This document shows, piece after piece, positions 1-11,579 of a DNA stretch of 64,000 nt. The stretch is taken from the NCBI GenBank assembly GCA_020631735.1, contig CM036209.1, positions 4,191,451-4,255,450 of the forward strand, written 5' to 3'. The notes below the pieces were generated by a model. It saw nothing but the letters and a program-made list of their open reading frames with translations, was not told the origin of the DNA and ran no database searches. The DNA is from Saccharum officinarum (lineage: Eukaryota; Streptophyta; Magnoliopsida; Poales; Poaceae). The translations under genes were made by a program, and so were the position numbers. The first letter of the stretch is position 1; each line of letters starts with the position of its first letter.

Positions 1-204
1 TAAACCACCCTACTAGTTCAATTTCTGAGAGTATTGTCCAGGCCAGTTTAAGTGTGTAATGCTGCAGCCTAGGGAGTACTGGCATGTCAAAATTGATTAT
101 TGATTGTATATTTGCCACTAATGGTTTCTTATTTTGCACATGATTTTCATGCATGCTATTAGTTTCTTTTCACTGACAATATCACGGTGCCAAAATCTGT
201 GTAG

Positions 205-489
205 ATGTGCTGCGGATTTGAGTGTGGGTACCGCCCTAAAAAAGGCGTTATTGCGGATCACCCTCACCATAACCTGAAGGATGCCTGCATAACCGGTTTT
301 AATGGCAATGGAGGCCAAGTTGCGCTGGTAAAATATATCATTCGCAATGCAGTACAACTGAAGCGTATGGCTGTAGATCCGAGAAGAAAAATACTGGGGC
401 AACTGGTAGAAGAGTTTGAAGGCCGGATTGTAGCCGAGTCAGAACTGGTGCCACATGACAGGAACGGCGTGCTGACAATTTTGGGGTGA
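205..489 (+). CDS. Terminal exon of an F-box/FBD-domain protein (partial)
   Basis: The 94 codons from 205 to the stop at 489 read like the C-terminal FBD domain of plant F-box/LRR proteins. The core YIIRNAVQLKRMAVDPRRK fits the family pattern in which a helix 'lvkyIlkNA..LekM.idPR' closes the protein, and the upstream PKKGVIADHPHHNLKD fits the strand before it. The exon is preceded by a good acceptor (tgtgtag at 198-204), so the ATG at 205 is probably an internal Met. No F-box or LRR exons are visible in the 204 bases upstream, so the rest of the gene, if it exists, lies outside the window. F-box proteins act as substrate receptors of SCF ubiquitin ligases. It could equally be a pseudogene tail. 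Confidence 0.55.
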   Translation: MCCGFECGYRPKKGVIADHPHHNLKDACITGFNGNGGQVALVKYIIRNAVQLKRMAVDPRRKILGQLVEEFEGRIVAESELVPHDRNGVLTILG

Positions 490-555
490 TACCTTCCTAT
501 AGTTTATGGCCATTCGACAAGCCTTTGATTTGTATATATAATAAGAAGTCTACTA

Positions 556-740
556 GCATGTATGAGTAAGGACAAGATAATTCTGAGTTACTGCTGGCTG
601 TTATGTAGACATAGATAATTTAGCATATCAGACCAGTAGCCTGTATGGACAAGGACAAGATAATTCTGAGTTACTGCTGCTGTTATGTAGGCATAGATAA
701 TTTAGCATCTCAGGTAAGTATGTATGAACAAGGACAAGAT
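556..740. repeat. Short tandem repeat, about 81-bp unit, 2.3 copies
   Basis: The stretch beginning tatgagtaaggacaagataa, with 'ctgagttactgctg' and 'atagataatttagcat', recurs at about 560, 641 and 723. The first two units are nearly complete and the third breaks off after the 'aaggacaagataat' segment. It lies just 3' of the FBD exon. No function is evident. Confidence 0.75.
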
Positions 741-984
741 AATTTGCATCAACAATTCGACGTCATGATCCCGGCACCCATGGCCCGCCCACTGGCCCAT
801 GCTTCACACAGATTATTCACACGTTGCCTGTCACCTTGCAAATTGCTCCAATTTTGACATATATGGATATATTTTACATCTGTCTATATCCTAAACGGCA
901 ATCTATAGCCACGTTAAGATGGCTGATTCAGTACACATAGAGTGGATAATTTAGGATGCGGGGCATGGATATTGATAATGATAA

Positions 985-2150
985 GCTTCGGTCGTCCGTC
1001 CGTGACTCCCGTCCGCATGTGGCTCCGCAGGAGCAGGCCCCATCTCTCCATCTCTCTCACAAATAAAAAGCGAATCCCCACTCGCTCATCCTTATCCGCC
1101 CGGCATCCGACGCAGCAGCGTGGCCGCTCATTCATCTATGCCCCTTCCCCCACCGCACATTCATCGGCTGCCGCGCCATGCCCCATCGCCGGCCGCGCCG
1201 CACGCCCGTCCCAGACACTTGTGCTGCCGCTCGCTCCCTCGCCATCCCTCTGTCCATCTCCCATTGGCGTCGCGCACGCCGCTGACCCCGCCATGGCGCT
1301 GGGGCGCATGTGCAGTGACGCCTCAAAGTCTTTCCCGGCCGAGCTAAGGGCACCCACGAGTGCGGGCGGTGTTGGTGGTGCTCGCGCACCGCGGCTCGCC
1401 GCTAGCTCCGACCCCGATGGCCAGAATCGACCAGTCCAGCCTTCCCCTCCCTTATGTTGTATGTTTCAAGTGTTTCAAGCGTTTCAGATGTATGTTGCAA
1501 TTGTTTTATCTTGATATTGCAAAAGTAGATCGAGGCTACGTTGCATATGTTGCAAGTGTTTCAGAGGCATGTTGCAAGCGTTTGTTCAAAATGTATCATC
1601 TGTTTCCAGACGTATGTTGCAATCGTTTTTTATCTTGATGTTGCATATGTTGGAACAGCATGTTCCAAATGTTTTAGTTGTTTTAGTCTTACGTTGCAGT
1701 AAGTGGTTTTATGTTACAAGTTGCAAGTGTTTTATTTTGGATGTTTCATGTGCTTCACACAGATGTTGCAAGAGCATGTTCCAAATATTTCATCTGTTTT
1801 TAGTCTTATGTTGCATTCACGTTGCAAGTGTTTTATGTTGTTCGGCCGGAGCGAGTCGGGGGCCGGCGGACGGGCATGAGGCGTGCCGAGGGGCTGACAG
1901 ACAGGGGGCGCTGGGGGCCGGCGGACGGAGGTGCTTCGGGCTGGTGGATAGGGTGCTGCATGTTGGGGTGCGCTGGGTGTGTGCTTGTCCTCAGCCTCGT
2001 CCCGACTCTCGTGTGTCATCCGCGCGGAGAGTCGGAGAGAGAGGAGCGGGTCAGGGGGACCGGCGGGCATGGAGACCGAGGTAGAGTGCACTCGTGGGCG
2101 GGGCGAAGGTGGACGGCGCGGGGGAAGGGGGGTAAGACATTTTGGCTTTT
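985..2150 (+). mobile_element. GC-rich element with TGTTGCAA repeat core (copy 1)
   Basis: A GC-rich left flank (about 985-1436) leads into an AT-rich core (1437-1835) made of degenerate phrases such as 'tgttgcaagtgttt', 'tgttgcatatgtt' and 'catgttccaaat'. A second GC-rich flank follows (about 1836-2150). The same order of flank, core and flank is found at 21794-22730, including the shared phrase 'atcgacc..tcc..cc ttccc' just before the core and 'gggtcaggg' after it. This looks like a non-autonomous DNA transposon family. I could not define terminal inverted repeats or a target duplication for this copy. Open frames in the GC flanks have no recognisable domains. Confidence 0.4.
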
Positions 2151-2544
2151 CTATGCATAACTTTTATTATCCACGTTGCCGTGCCACTGGCCGTGCCCTT
2201 TCTGTCAGGGAGCTCCGACGTGCTGCTCTACAGTGCCAGCACTGCAGTAGAAGCCATTCCTAGTGCAAGGTCCATCATGAACACCATAGCAGGGAGCGTG
2301 AGGAGTGAAGCCTATGTCAAGCAGGTACTGGAATCAACGAAACACAACATTCATTCTTGCAGAGCACATTCATTGATACTTGAGATTTATTTGTTTCGTC
2401 GATAGGTAACCTCAAATTGCTGCAATGCTTTTCTTTTGTTTCGGAAACTGCTGTTGTGAACCAATCGATTTGGCTGGTGTGGAAACCCATCCTACTCGGA
2501 ATTGGATTTGACTGACTGATTCCTCCCTCTATATATTGCTAGTG

Positions 2545-4131
2545 CCCGGACGCCCGGCTCCAGGGCCGCGTCCGGACGCTGCAAAAACCAAGCGAGCGCC
2601 CCTGCCCGTCCCTCCCCAAAAAGGAAAAGGCGACCCCCGCCCCGCTCCCGCACCCGTGAATCCCCCGGCCCGCCCCCGCACGGAGCCCCGCCGCCAGCTT
2701 ACCATCAAGCCCCCCCCCCCCCGCGCACGAATCTATCTCGCCCCCAACCTCGTTGACCTAGCACCTCCGTCCCCCCCCACCAGCTCACCACCGTAAATCC
2801 CCCACCCCCCCCCCACACAACTGTAAACAAGGGGGAAAAGCTATTGCAACATCGAAGGGCCCTTAATGAAACAAACGAAAAAAACTATTGAAAACAAACG
2901 CAAAAAACTATTGAAACATCAGAAAAACAACTAATGAAACACAAACAAAAACTGGTGAAACGAAAAAAATAAGCTCCTGCAACAAGGAGAAGCTGCTGCT
3001 GCACCAAAGGATAAGAAGCTACTGCAACAAAAGAGAAGAAGCTACTAAAACAAAAAGAGAGAAGCTACTGCAACAAGGAGAAAGAAGCTGCTACAACAAC
3101 AAGAAGAAAGCTAATGCAACAAAAGAGAAAAAGTTACTGCAACAAGGAGAAAGAAGCTGCTACAACAAGAAGAAAAAGCTAATGCAACAAAGGAGATAAA
3201 GCTACTGCAACATCAGAGAAACGTGCTTCACATCATCTATTGCCATGTAGCTTAGATCTAACTCACGAAAAGGAAAAGAAGCTACTGCAACAAGGGGAAA
3301 AAGCTACTGCAACAATAAGAGAGAAGTTGCTGCAACAAAGGAGAAGAAGCTACTACAACAACAGAGAAACGGTTGCTTTACATCATCTGTTGAATATAGC
3401 TTGCATCTGACTCGTCACAAAACTGAGAAGAAGCTACTGCAACGTCACAGAATCGTGCTTTCACATCATCTGTTGCATGTAGCTTAGATCTACCTTGCCA
3501 TAAAAACTGTAGCCGCCATCAAAACCATAGATCTAGAGGGGGCGAGGAGGAGGAGGAGGAGGGGAGGGAGGAAGAGGAGGGGTGCCTCAGGTCCAGAGGA
3601 AGGAGCGCGTGGGGGTCCTTCCACACCTACCTCGTCGTAGCTCATGGATCCACCACGGGGAGCCCCGATGCTCTATGGATCCGCCATGGTGAGAGGCCCC
3701 ATGCTGCCGTCGAGGTGGAGGAGGACACTCCAGGGTGGAGGAGACCACCACGCCGCTGGATTTGCGTCTCCTCCCATGGATCCACCACGGGGAGGGCGGA
3801 GCTCCCATGGATCCACCAGGCGCCACCCTCTCTCGGTCACATGGAGGACGTGGAAGCAAAGGAGGAAGGAAAGGGGGGAGGGAGTGGAGGGAGGAGGGAG
3901 AGGGAGCAGGCGCGGCTTGCCGGCAAGTGCTCCTCCCCGCCGGCGTCGCGGCCGACTCTGGTGCCATGGAGCCGAGCAGAAAGAGCAGGCGCGCGACTGT
4001 GAGTGGGGGCGGAGTGAACGAGGAGAAGGATGGGGAGGCCGGGCGAGCGGATAAGGATGGGGAGGGAGCGAGCTTGGTCAGGTGGAGTCGGTCGGGTGCG
4101 TCGAGTCCGTCCGTCCCGTCCGGACGTATGC
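2545..4131 (-). mobile_element. GC-rich element with TTGCAGTAGC repeat core, inverted orientation (copy 2)
   Basis: The element is bounded by 'gcgtccggacg'-like sequence on the left (about 2569-2580) and 'gtcccgtccggacg' on the right (about 4117-4130). Its core (about 2820-3490) is a run of degenerate 'gctactgcaacaa(a)ggagaagaa' phrases, the reverse-strand equivalent of the TGTTGCA cores at 1437 and 22028. The right half (3540-4090) is purine- and GC-rich and repeats 'catggatccaccacggggag' several times. No gene is supported here; the long open frames in this half come from GC bias. Confidence 0.4.
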
Positions 4132-4139
4132 ACTGTATC

Positions 4140-5039
4140 ATTACCGTATATATATCTCACCTTTTTTTAAAGGGTTATATATCTCACAATTAAAGGAAAG
4201 AGAACAGAAGCTGCCTTCCGATTGCAAAATTCAGTCGTCCGACCCCATCCAGTTTGCTCTATATCTCCTCCATGATTCGTTTAAGAAAATATAAGGTGTC
4301 ACTCTCCTCGACCACATTATTGCATTGTATTGTAGATGTACTTATGTGCCATTTTCGTGCCTGCCAGACGCAAGCACGATCCAACATGTAGGTTGGGCCA
4401 TGCAACCCATCGTGCTAGGATTCTAATCATGGCATGGCTCTCGTGTTTATACCGTGCCAGTACGGTCTGAAACATTTTATGTTATACCGTGCTCTAGACC
4501 ATACTAAGAGACCGTACCACAACCTACCCTCAAATAGCACAACTCAAGTTCCAGCTCTAACGGTGAGTATCTTTGTGCACAACCCGAGCTGCTGCTATGG
4601 AACAGAGTCGCATGATGTCTCTTTTTTTGTCGGGGTTCTAACGATCCTACGCAACCCCCATCGCGGTACTACGGCAAATGAGCGATTCAAGCCAAAATGA
4701 ATAAACGATTCATGCAGCTTGGGTAGGTATGGCTCCGGTGCATTGCAGAGTTAAATTGTCTGATGCTTATAGTCTGTAATCACTACGTTTACAACAAGAG
4801 TGCAAGCGTTTAAGACATTGAGTACTGCAGCAATTCTATCATCTAAAAATAATCGTAACATTTTTTTCATATCAGTCTGGATTTTATTCTACAGATCTTC
4901 ACATTCTATGCTGCATGTTGGATAGAATGGGAGCAGTAGGTTGCTCTGAGTGTAGGCGACTGAAGCAAGCAGAAAAAGAAACAAGGGGCAGCGCAACTCC
5001 GAATCTTTGGTTCCAAGGGCCGAACTAGCACAAAAATTG
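4140..5039. other. Intergenic, no gene seen
   Basis: Mixed AT-rich sequence between the GC-rich element and the LTR retrotransposon. Open frames are short and unlike known proteins. The phrase 'accgtgccagtacggtctgaa' and nearby variants suggest decayed repeat sequence. Confidence 0.5.
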
Positions 5040-5044
5040 ACATC
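5040..5044. repeat. Target-site duplication ACATC, left
   Basis: ACATC directly precedes the TGATGGGG end of the LTR array. The same five bases directly follow the CCTCATCA end at 11389. Five-base duplications are standard for LTR retrotransposon insertion. Confidence 0.8.
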
Positions 5045-6237
5045 TGATGGGGACGTGATTCCCGATCTTCCGTCAGGTTCAAGATAACTATCGATTTGGT
5101 CGGAAGCGACACACCGATCCGGCTTCAGATCATAAGGACCCGAACCCTGCAACCTTACCACCATGTCTCCTCTGGTTATCAACCGTGTCACAATCCGGTT
5201 GACCTCGCCACGAAGGCTAATCCCTGCTGCGAATCGAAGAAGACAAGCAAAAACAAGATAAAACGCAACTCAATTGAAGTGACAATTGCATATGAATGAT
5301 TAAGCACTCGAAGTTGGGGTCTCGCAAACCGAAGATGGCGACTGTCAATGGACAGAATAATCTAAGCAAAATTCAAACCCTAAAATAGGCGGCAGCTACT
5401 GATTATATAGCCTAAGGGTCATCCAAGGACCCCTACTCACGTCCCTTAGGAGTATCGACACGTTACATGGCCCAAACGGCCCAAAAGACGACGATGCAGC
5501 GTCCTGATAGATTCTAGACGTCAACTTGTTTCGATGATTCCCATTGACTCCGATGGAATTTGGGTCTCAAACCAAAGCCATTGGTTAGCTTATAAAATTA
5601 TATTTCCATCCATATATGGATCATTGAAAACGGAGTCCGCATGAGTTCTGGGCGTCCGTTTTACTACAGACTGGTCCTGAAGCCCGAAATGGACTCGAAC
5701 TTGATATGGATTGGACCTCTAACTTGGCTTGGACGTCCTTGCTGCCCTCCTAAGGTGGTGGCCAAGGAGGAGGATGTCCAAAGGCTTTCTTGGTGAGTTC
5801 TCTGTCTCCTTGGGATGTGCTCCCACTTGGGCCAGGGGTCCTAAGGATGGCTAACAAGCCTATGACGACAGTGTAGCTCCCAGCAGAAATAGCGACATAA
5901 TATCTTAATGATTTTAAAGCCTTGCCGAAGTGATATTGATATGAGACCAGATCTATTTGAAATCTTATCAAATAAGCTTTCCATCAAGTGCTCATGGACC
6001 TCGATCGCACTCCGAATGAATGAGTTATGGCCTTCCCAATGAAGCACTGTCGGGCTGCCGACGAACCGATGGTTCAACTTTGATGAACTTGCATGTTGAG
6101 ATACATTTGTACCTACATTCAAATAACGACATGTACATGTGAAACCAAGTGAAATGTACCAAAAATCACTGTGCAAATATAGGAACAAGCTCACCTTATA
6201 ATCAATGTTCGTATCCGAAGGTGTCATGTCCTCATCA
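5045..6237 (-). repeat. LTR A (3' LTR)
   Basis: It is 1193 bp, begins TGATGGGGACG on the plus strand and ends CCTCATCA. It is repeated with high similarity at 8952-10143 and 10153-11346. Confidence 0.85.
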
Positions 6238-6250
6238 TCCTCCCCTTCTT
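6238..6250 (-). other. Polypurine tract
   Basis: On the minus strand the purine run AAGAAGGGGAGGA abuts the start of LTR A. This is the usual plus-strand priming site of an LTR retrotransposon and fixes the element orientation. Confidence 0.8.
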
Positions 6251-6311
6251 GACAACAAACCGTCCTCGGTTTGAGCTTCGTTGGAGGGCAGGTTGTAGAT
6301 TGTAGCCAACA

Positions 6312-7811
6312 TTACTCCCTTTCTTGAAAGTTAACCTGTTTCTTTATAACAAAACTTGGGGATCTCGACATTACATGATTATATCTAATGCAGCCCTTTG
6401 ATTGGTCATATTGATGCACAACAAAATAAGATTTCAAATTTAAACAAATATAAACTCGGTGTACCATATACTCTCCTTTACAATTATAATTGCCAATAAA
6501 GTGATATATACATGTAGACAACCATGGTAATTCAGCACATAAAAATTTCTCCTTCAAATTACTTAGAGCACACAGAGTATCAAATTCTATATAACCCAAA
6601 GTATTTAAAGAAGACAACAATTTCAGTTCATCCTTTTCAGCAGCAATGGGAAGAAAATTCTTATTTTTAGCACAAGTATTTGGTTCCAAAACAAAAGTAT
6701 CATGCTCATTCAAATTCTTATTTTCAGCACAAGTATTCGGATCCAAAACAAAAGCATCATGCTCATTCACTAGTTGTGGCATATATATATTAAAAGCATT
6801 GTCACACAACTCTTCTTTATCATAAGCATTGTCAGAACAATTATTTTGTGACAAAGGAAATTTAGACTTTGTGTCCACTAAATGTTACTCTATTATAGCA
6901 TGAGTGGTGGACAAATGCAGAACATCATCACCAATTTGAACATTATCATATTTTGTAGCAAGCATAAAAGGATCTTCTAGTTTAGATACTTGGTGATTTT
7001 TATTTTTAATATCAACCTCTTTGTTCTTAGTAGAAACACTCTCTTTATAAAGTTGTACAATTTCAGTCGAGTTTAAAATTTTACCATGCTCCAAAGTGGG
7101 TGTGAGAGGTGGTGGTGAAGATGTTGCTGTAACGGTGGAAATGGCCACTCGTTTGCTTATCGTAGTCTCGATCTTCGCGAATGCTTGCTCCACCCTTGCT
7201 AAAACCTGGTTGAGTTTATCGTCAATATTGGTCTGGTTCTTTTGTTGATGTCCCTATAATTCTTTTTCTGCAAACATAGCTGGCTGAAACAACTGGCTTG
7301 TAGTGTTAAAATCTTTATAATAAACAATATCCTGAATTTCACGTCGCAAACCACCATAAAAACGACACACTTTATTCTCCAGATCCTCCTCTATCCCACA
7401 ATATATTGCACACTTTTAAAACTCTACATAATATTCCTGGACAGACATATTACCTTGCTCTAAGCATTGCATTTTACGTTTATAAGATGGATGAATAAAA
7501 TGATCATGCATTGCTTCTTTAAGTCTATCCTATGATTGAGGTTGTTGATGCAAATTGCCTAGCTCTTGCCACCAGAATTGAGCAAAATCTTTGAGTTCTC
7601 TAGTGGCATATTTAACTCTATGTTTCTCAGGAACTAGGTGTGAATTAAACTCTTGTTCTACAGCCATCTCCCAATAAAAATATTTTTCTCCATCATAAAA
7701 TCCAGAATAGAATGGTATGGTTAATTTACCTCTTATACCTTGACAATTATGATATGTTTGCGATGGCTGATTTTTCTTTATCTGGTCTATCCTTGCAAAC
7801 ATCTGGTCCAT
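6312..7811 (-). pseudogene. Broken gag-like coding region of the LTR element
   Basis: Read on the minus strand, 7811-7530 encodes a segment with FYDGEKYFYWEMAVEQEF and ATRELKDFAQFWWQEL. This resembles the 'Y..WE..ve..F' and 'Al.L.G.A..WW..L' pattern of the retrotransposon gag domain (Ty3/gypsy type). Frames at 7193-6885 and 6878-6312 continue with a low-complexity stretch repeating EHD(A/T)FVL(D/E)PNTCA. They end in a segment containing CIYHFIGNYNCKGEYMVHRV, a kind of sequence I associate with the tail of grass gag-only elements. Stops and frame changes separate the pieces, so it is not an intact gag. No pol motif was found. Confidence 0.65.
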
Positions 7812-8937
7812 GATTTCCTGTAACCCACACTAAAATAGAAACTCGTTGTTCAATTAGCAATCAAAACAAATGTCCTATCAACTATTTATGGGTCGGTGGA
7901 ATCACACTCTCACACGTCTTACCAAGTTCTTACAAGGTTCTTACCAACGTAAAGTAGTGGACGGTAAAACCAGTGGCTGGTTCATGATACCTGTGAGGGC
8001 GTGGCACCAAGATTGTAAGAATCTTTTTCTGTACTGATCTGGAGTATATATGTGGAGCTTGGAAGGCACACAAAGAACAAATATATATATGTGGCACACA
8101 ATTCAGTAACAAATAGCAATATTGAATAAATGTCCAGAGCACTTGTCCTGGTTGCTGGTCTATACGTATTTCTAGCACCAGTTGTGACAAATAAGGGAGT
8201 GAAACAAGTATGAAAGGTAGCAATGGAAATACGAACAAGGCAAAAGGCACCACAAACAATAGAGCTATCGAGTGTTCCTTATGTGCTCCTTTTTTATCCC
8301 TTCTCTTCTCTTTTACTATTTTTTTCTTTTCTTTTTTTATCCAAATTTTTTCCTTACTTTTGCTCTTTTGATATTTTTTCCTCAGCAAGGAACACACAAG
8401 AATAAACTTCAAAAAATTTGAGCTCAATTGGACAAAAGATGTGCCCTATACAAATTCAGGATTGTGATCTAAAAAGCTGGCCAAAACTTGTGGGCCCTGA
8501 AACTCGATGTTCCTGTTCGAATTTCTCAATTCTAAATTTTGTGAACCCAATTTTGCTGAGATGAAACAGATCTAAAATTTTCTGGCATTCTCCGTAGATA
8601 TAAAATTTGTCCCGTTTTGAGTTCGGTTGCAAAAGTTATACCTGTTTTATGAAAACTGCTCGAATCAGGGTTTTATATGGACACAAGATGCAAACTGATG
8701 ATGAGACGGGATGATGGCGGATGGAGGGATCAACACAAATTAGAAAAGAATACAATCTAAACCAGCAACAAGACCTTGACCTAGGATACAAACTCAACAC
8801 GGCAGACTCTGAACTGAAATATGCAAAGGCTATAGCGGGGATGGTTGTAGGACAGGAAACAAATATGGCGGTGGACTACAGGACGAAGGCAAAAATCAAC
8901 TAAATTAGGATAAATATGAACTTGACGGTATACCTTA

Positions 8938-8949
8938 GCTCTGATACCA
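8938..8949 (-). other. Primer-binding site (initiator Met tRNA type)
   Basis: The minus strand reads TGGTATCAGAGC two bases beyond the CCCATCA end of LTR B. This is the classic plant retrotransposon primer-binding site complementary to initiator methionine tRNA. Confidence 0.9.
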
Positions 8950-8951
8950 CT

Positions 8952-10143
8952 TGATGGGAACGTGATTCCCGATCTTCCGTCAGGTTCAAGATAACTATCG
9001 ATTTGGTCGGAAATGACACACCGATCTGGTTTCAGATCACAGAGACCCAAACCCTGCAACCTTAGCACCATGTCTCCTCTGGTTATCAACCGTATCAAAA
9101 TTCGGTTGACCTCACCACGAAGGCTAATCTCTGCTGCGAATCGAAGAACACAAGCAAGAACAAAATAAAATACAACTCAATTAAAGTGACAATTGTAGAT
9201 GAATGATTAAGTACTCAAAGTTGAGGTCTCGCAAACCGAAAGACAGTGACTGTCAATGGACAGAATAATCTAAGTAAAACCCAAACCCTAAAATAGGCGG
9301 CGACTACTAATTATACAGCCTAAAGGGCGTCAAGGACCCCTACTCACATCCCTTAGGAGTCTCGACACGTTTTATGGCCCAAACGGCCCAAAAGACGACG
9401 ACGCAGCGCCCTGACAGATTCTAGACATCAAATTGTTTTGATGATTCCCATTGACTCCGATGGAATTTGGGTCTCAAACCAAAGCCATTGGTTAGCTTAT
9501 GAAATTATCTTTCCATCCATATATGGATCATTGAAAACGGAGTCCGTATGAGTCTTGGGCGTCCATTTTACTACAGACTGGTCCTGGAGCCCGAGATGTA
9601 CTCGAACTTGATATGGATTGGACCTCCAACTTGGCTTGGACATCCTTGCTGGCCTCCTAAGGTGGTGGCCAAGGAGAAGGACATCCAAAGGCTTTCTTGG
9701 TGAGTTCTCTGTCTCCTTGGGATGTGCTCCCACTTGGGCCAGGCTCCCAAGGATGGCTAACAAGGCCATGACGACAGTGTAGCTCCTGACAGAAATGGCG
9801 ACATAATATCTTAATGATTTTGAAGCCTTGCCGAAGTGATATTGATATGAGACTAGATCTATTTGAAAGCTTATCAAACAAGCTTGCCATCAAGTGCTCA
9901 TTGACCTCGAACACACTCTGGATGGATGAGTTATGGCCTTTCCAATGAAGCATTGTCGAGCTGCCGACGAACCGATAGTTTAACTTTGATGAACTTACAC
10001 ATTGAGACACATTTGTATAAACATTTAAATAATGACATGTACATGTGGAACCAAGTAAATTGTACCAAAAATCACAGTGCAAATATAGCAACGAGTTCAC
10101 CTTATAATCAATGTTCGTATCCGAAGGTGCCATGTCCTCATCA
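8952..10143 (-). repeat. LTR B (5' LTR)
   Basis: It begins TGATGGGAACG at 8952 next to the primer-binding site and ends CCTCATCA at 10143. It aligns over its length with LTR A, with small indels and scattered substitutions. Confidence 0.85.
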
Positions 10144-10152
10144 TCGCCAATG

Positions 10153-11389
10153 TGATATTGACGTGATTCCCGATCTTCTGTCAGGTTCAAGATAACTATC
10201 GATTTGGTCGGAAGCGACACACCGATCCAGCTTCAGATCACAAAGACCCAAACCCTGCAACCTTAGCACCATATCTCCTCTGGTTATCAACCGTGTCACA
10301 ATCCGGTTGACCTCGCCACGAAGGCTAATCCCTGCTGCGAATCGAAGAACACAAGCAAGAATAACATAAAATGCAACTCAATTGAAGTGACAATTGCAGA
10401 TGAATGATTAAGCACTCGAAGTTGGGATCTCGCAAACTGATAGACGGCGACTGTCAATCGACAGAATGATCTAAGCAAAACCTCAAACCCTAACATATGT
10501 GGCGGCTACTGATTATAAAGCCTAAGGGACGTCCAAGAACCCCTACTCACGTCGCTAAGGAGTCTCGACACGTTACAAGGCTCAAACGGCCTAAAAGACG
10601 GCGACGCAGCGCCCTGACAGATTCTGGATGTCAACTTGTTTTGACGATTTCTATTGATTCCGATGGAATTTGGGCCTTGAATTAAAGCCATTGGTTAGCT
10701 TATGAAATTATCTTTCCATCCATATGTGGATCGTCAAAAACGAAGTCCGTATGCAACTTGGGCGTCTATTTTACTACAGATTGCTCCTGAAGCCCGAAAT
10801 GGACTCGAACTTCACATGGATTGGGCCTCCAACTTGGCTTGTACGCCCTTGGTTGCCTCCTAAGGTGGTGGCCAAGGTGGAGGACGTCCTTAGCATCTCT
10901 TGGGTGTTCTCTATCTTCTTGAGACGTGCTCCAACTTGGGCCTGGGTCCCAAGTGTGAATAACAAGCCCGCGACGACGCCGTAGCACCCGACAGAAATAG
11001 CGGCAGAATGTCTCGATGATTTGGAGGCCTTGCCAATGTGATATTGAGGTGGGACCACATCTATTTGAAATCTTATCAAATAAGCTTTCCATCAAGTGCT
11101 CATTGACCTCGATCGCACTCCGGATGGATGAGTTATGACCTTCCCAATGAAGCACTATCGGACTGCCGACGAACCGAAAGTTCAACTTTGATGGACTTGC
11201 ACTTTGAGACACATTTATACCTACATTCAAATAACGACATGTACATGTGGAACCAATTGAATTATACCCAAAATTACTATACAAATATAGGAACGAGCAC
11301 ACCTTATAATCAATGGTCGTATCCGATGGTGTCATGTCCTCGTCATCTTATAATCAATGTTCGTATCCGAAGGTGCCATGTCCTCATCA
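10153..11389 (-). repeat. LTR C plus a 42-bp extra LTR end
   Basis: A third LTR copy starts with an altered edge (TGATATTGACG instead of TGATGGGAACG) and runs to CCTCGTCA at 11346. It is then followed by a second copy of the terminal 42 bp (ttataatcaatgttcg...CCTCATCA). The altered edge matches 'gccaatgtgatattga' found inside the LTR at about 11032-11047, which points to recombination at short homology. It is more diverged from A and B than they are from each other. Confidence 0.75.
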
Positions 11390-11394
11390 ACATC
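11390..11394. repeat. Target-site duplication ACATC, right
   Basis: It matches the ACATC at 5040-5044 and closes the compound LTR insertion. Confidence 0.8.
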
Positions 11395-11579
11395 TATAGC
11401 TACACGAAAGAAGATATATGTTTTTGGAAACCCGAAATTTGAGTGGGGGCACATGTGCTCCCGCTCCTTGTGTACTGGGTCCGCCCGGTTTATACTCAAC
11501 AGTAGCCTACATTGTTTCAACGGCACCCTTGGTTCAATATGGCAAACCAAAACATCAAACATCCCAACTGTAAGCCACT

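Larger units (their letters stand above)
5045..11389 (-). mobile_element. Compound non-autonomous LTR retrotransposon with extra LTR copies
   Basis: This minus-strand element has LTR A (3' LTR, 5045-6237), an internal region (6238-8951) and LTR B (5' LTR, 8952-10143). A further nearly complete LTR C (about 10153-11346) and a 42-bp LTR end (11348-11389) follow. LTRs run TGATGAGG...CCCATCA on the minus strand. A methionine-initiator-type primer-binding site and a polypurine tract sit exactly where expected. The whole array shares one 5-bp duplication (ACATC), so it behaves as one insertion that later gained LTRs by unequal recombination. The internal region is only 2.7 kb and encodes gag-like sequence only, with no protease, reverse transcriptase, RNase H or integrase, so it must have relied on enzymes in trans. 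Confidence 0.85.

Noticed and set aside
942..1514. Long GC-rich open frame (190 codons)
   Set aside because: It lies in a transposon-like GC arm, is rich in Pro/Ala/Ser from base bias, overlaps open frames on both strands and resembles no family.
3587..4193. Several overlapping open frames on both strands
   Set aside because: Purine-rich repeat sequence keeps all frames open; there are no domains and codon use is incoherent.
5096..5299. Small plus-strand open frame in LTR A
   Set aside because: It is LTR sequence repeated at 8952 and 10153, without conservation of the frame.
9657..10220. Open frames within the LTRs on both strands
   Set aside because: The same frames recur in all LTR copies with indels, and they cross LTR borders. 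They are not genes.
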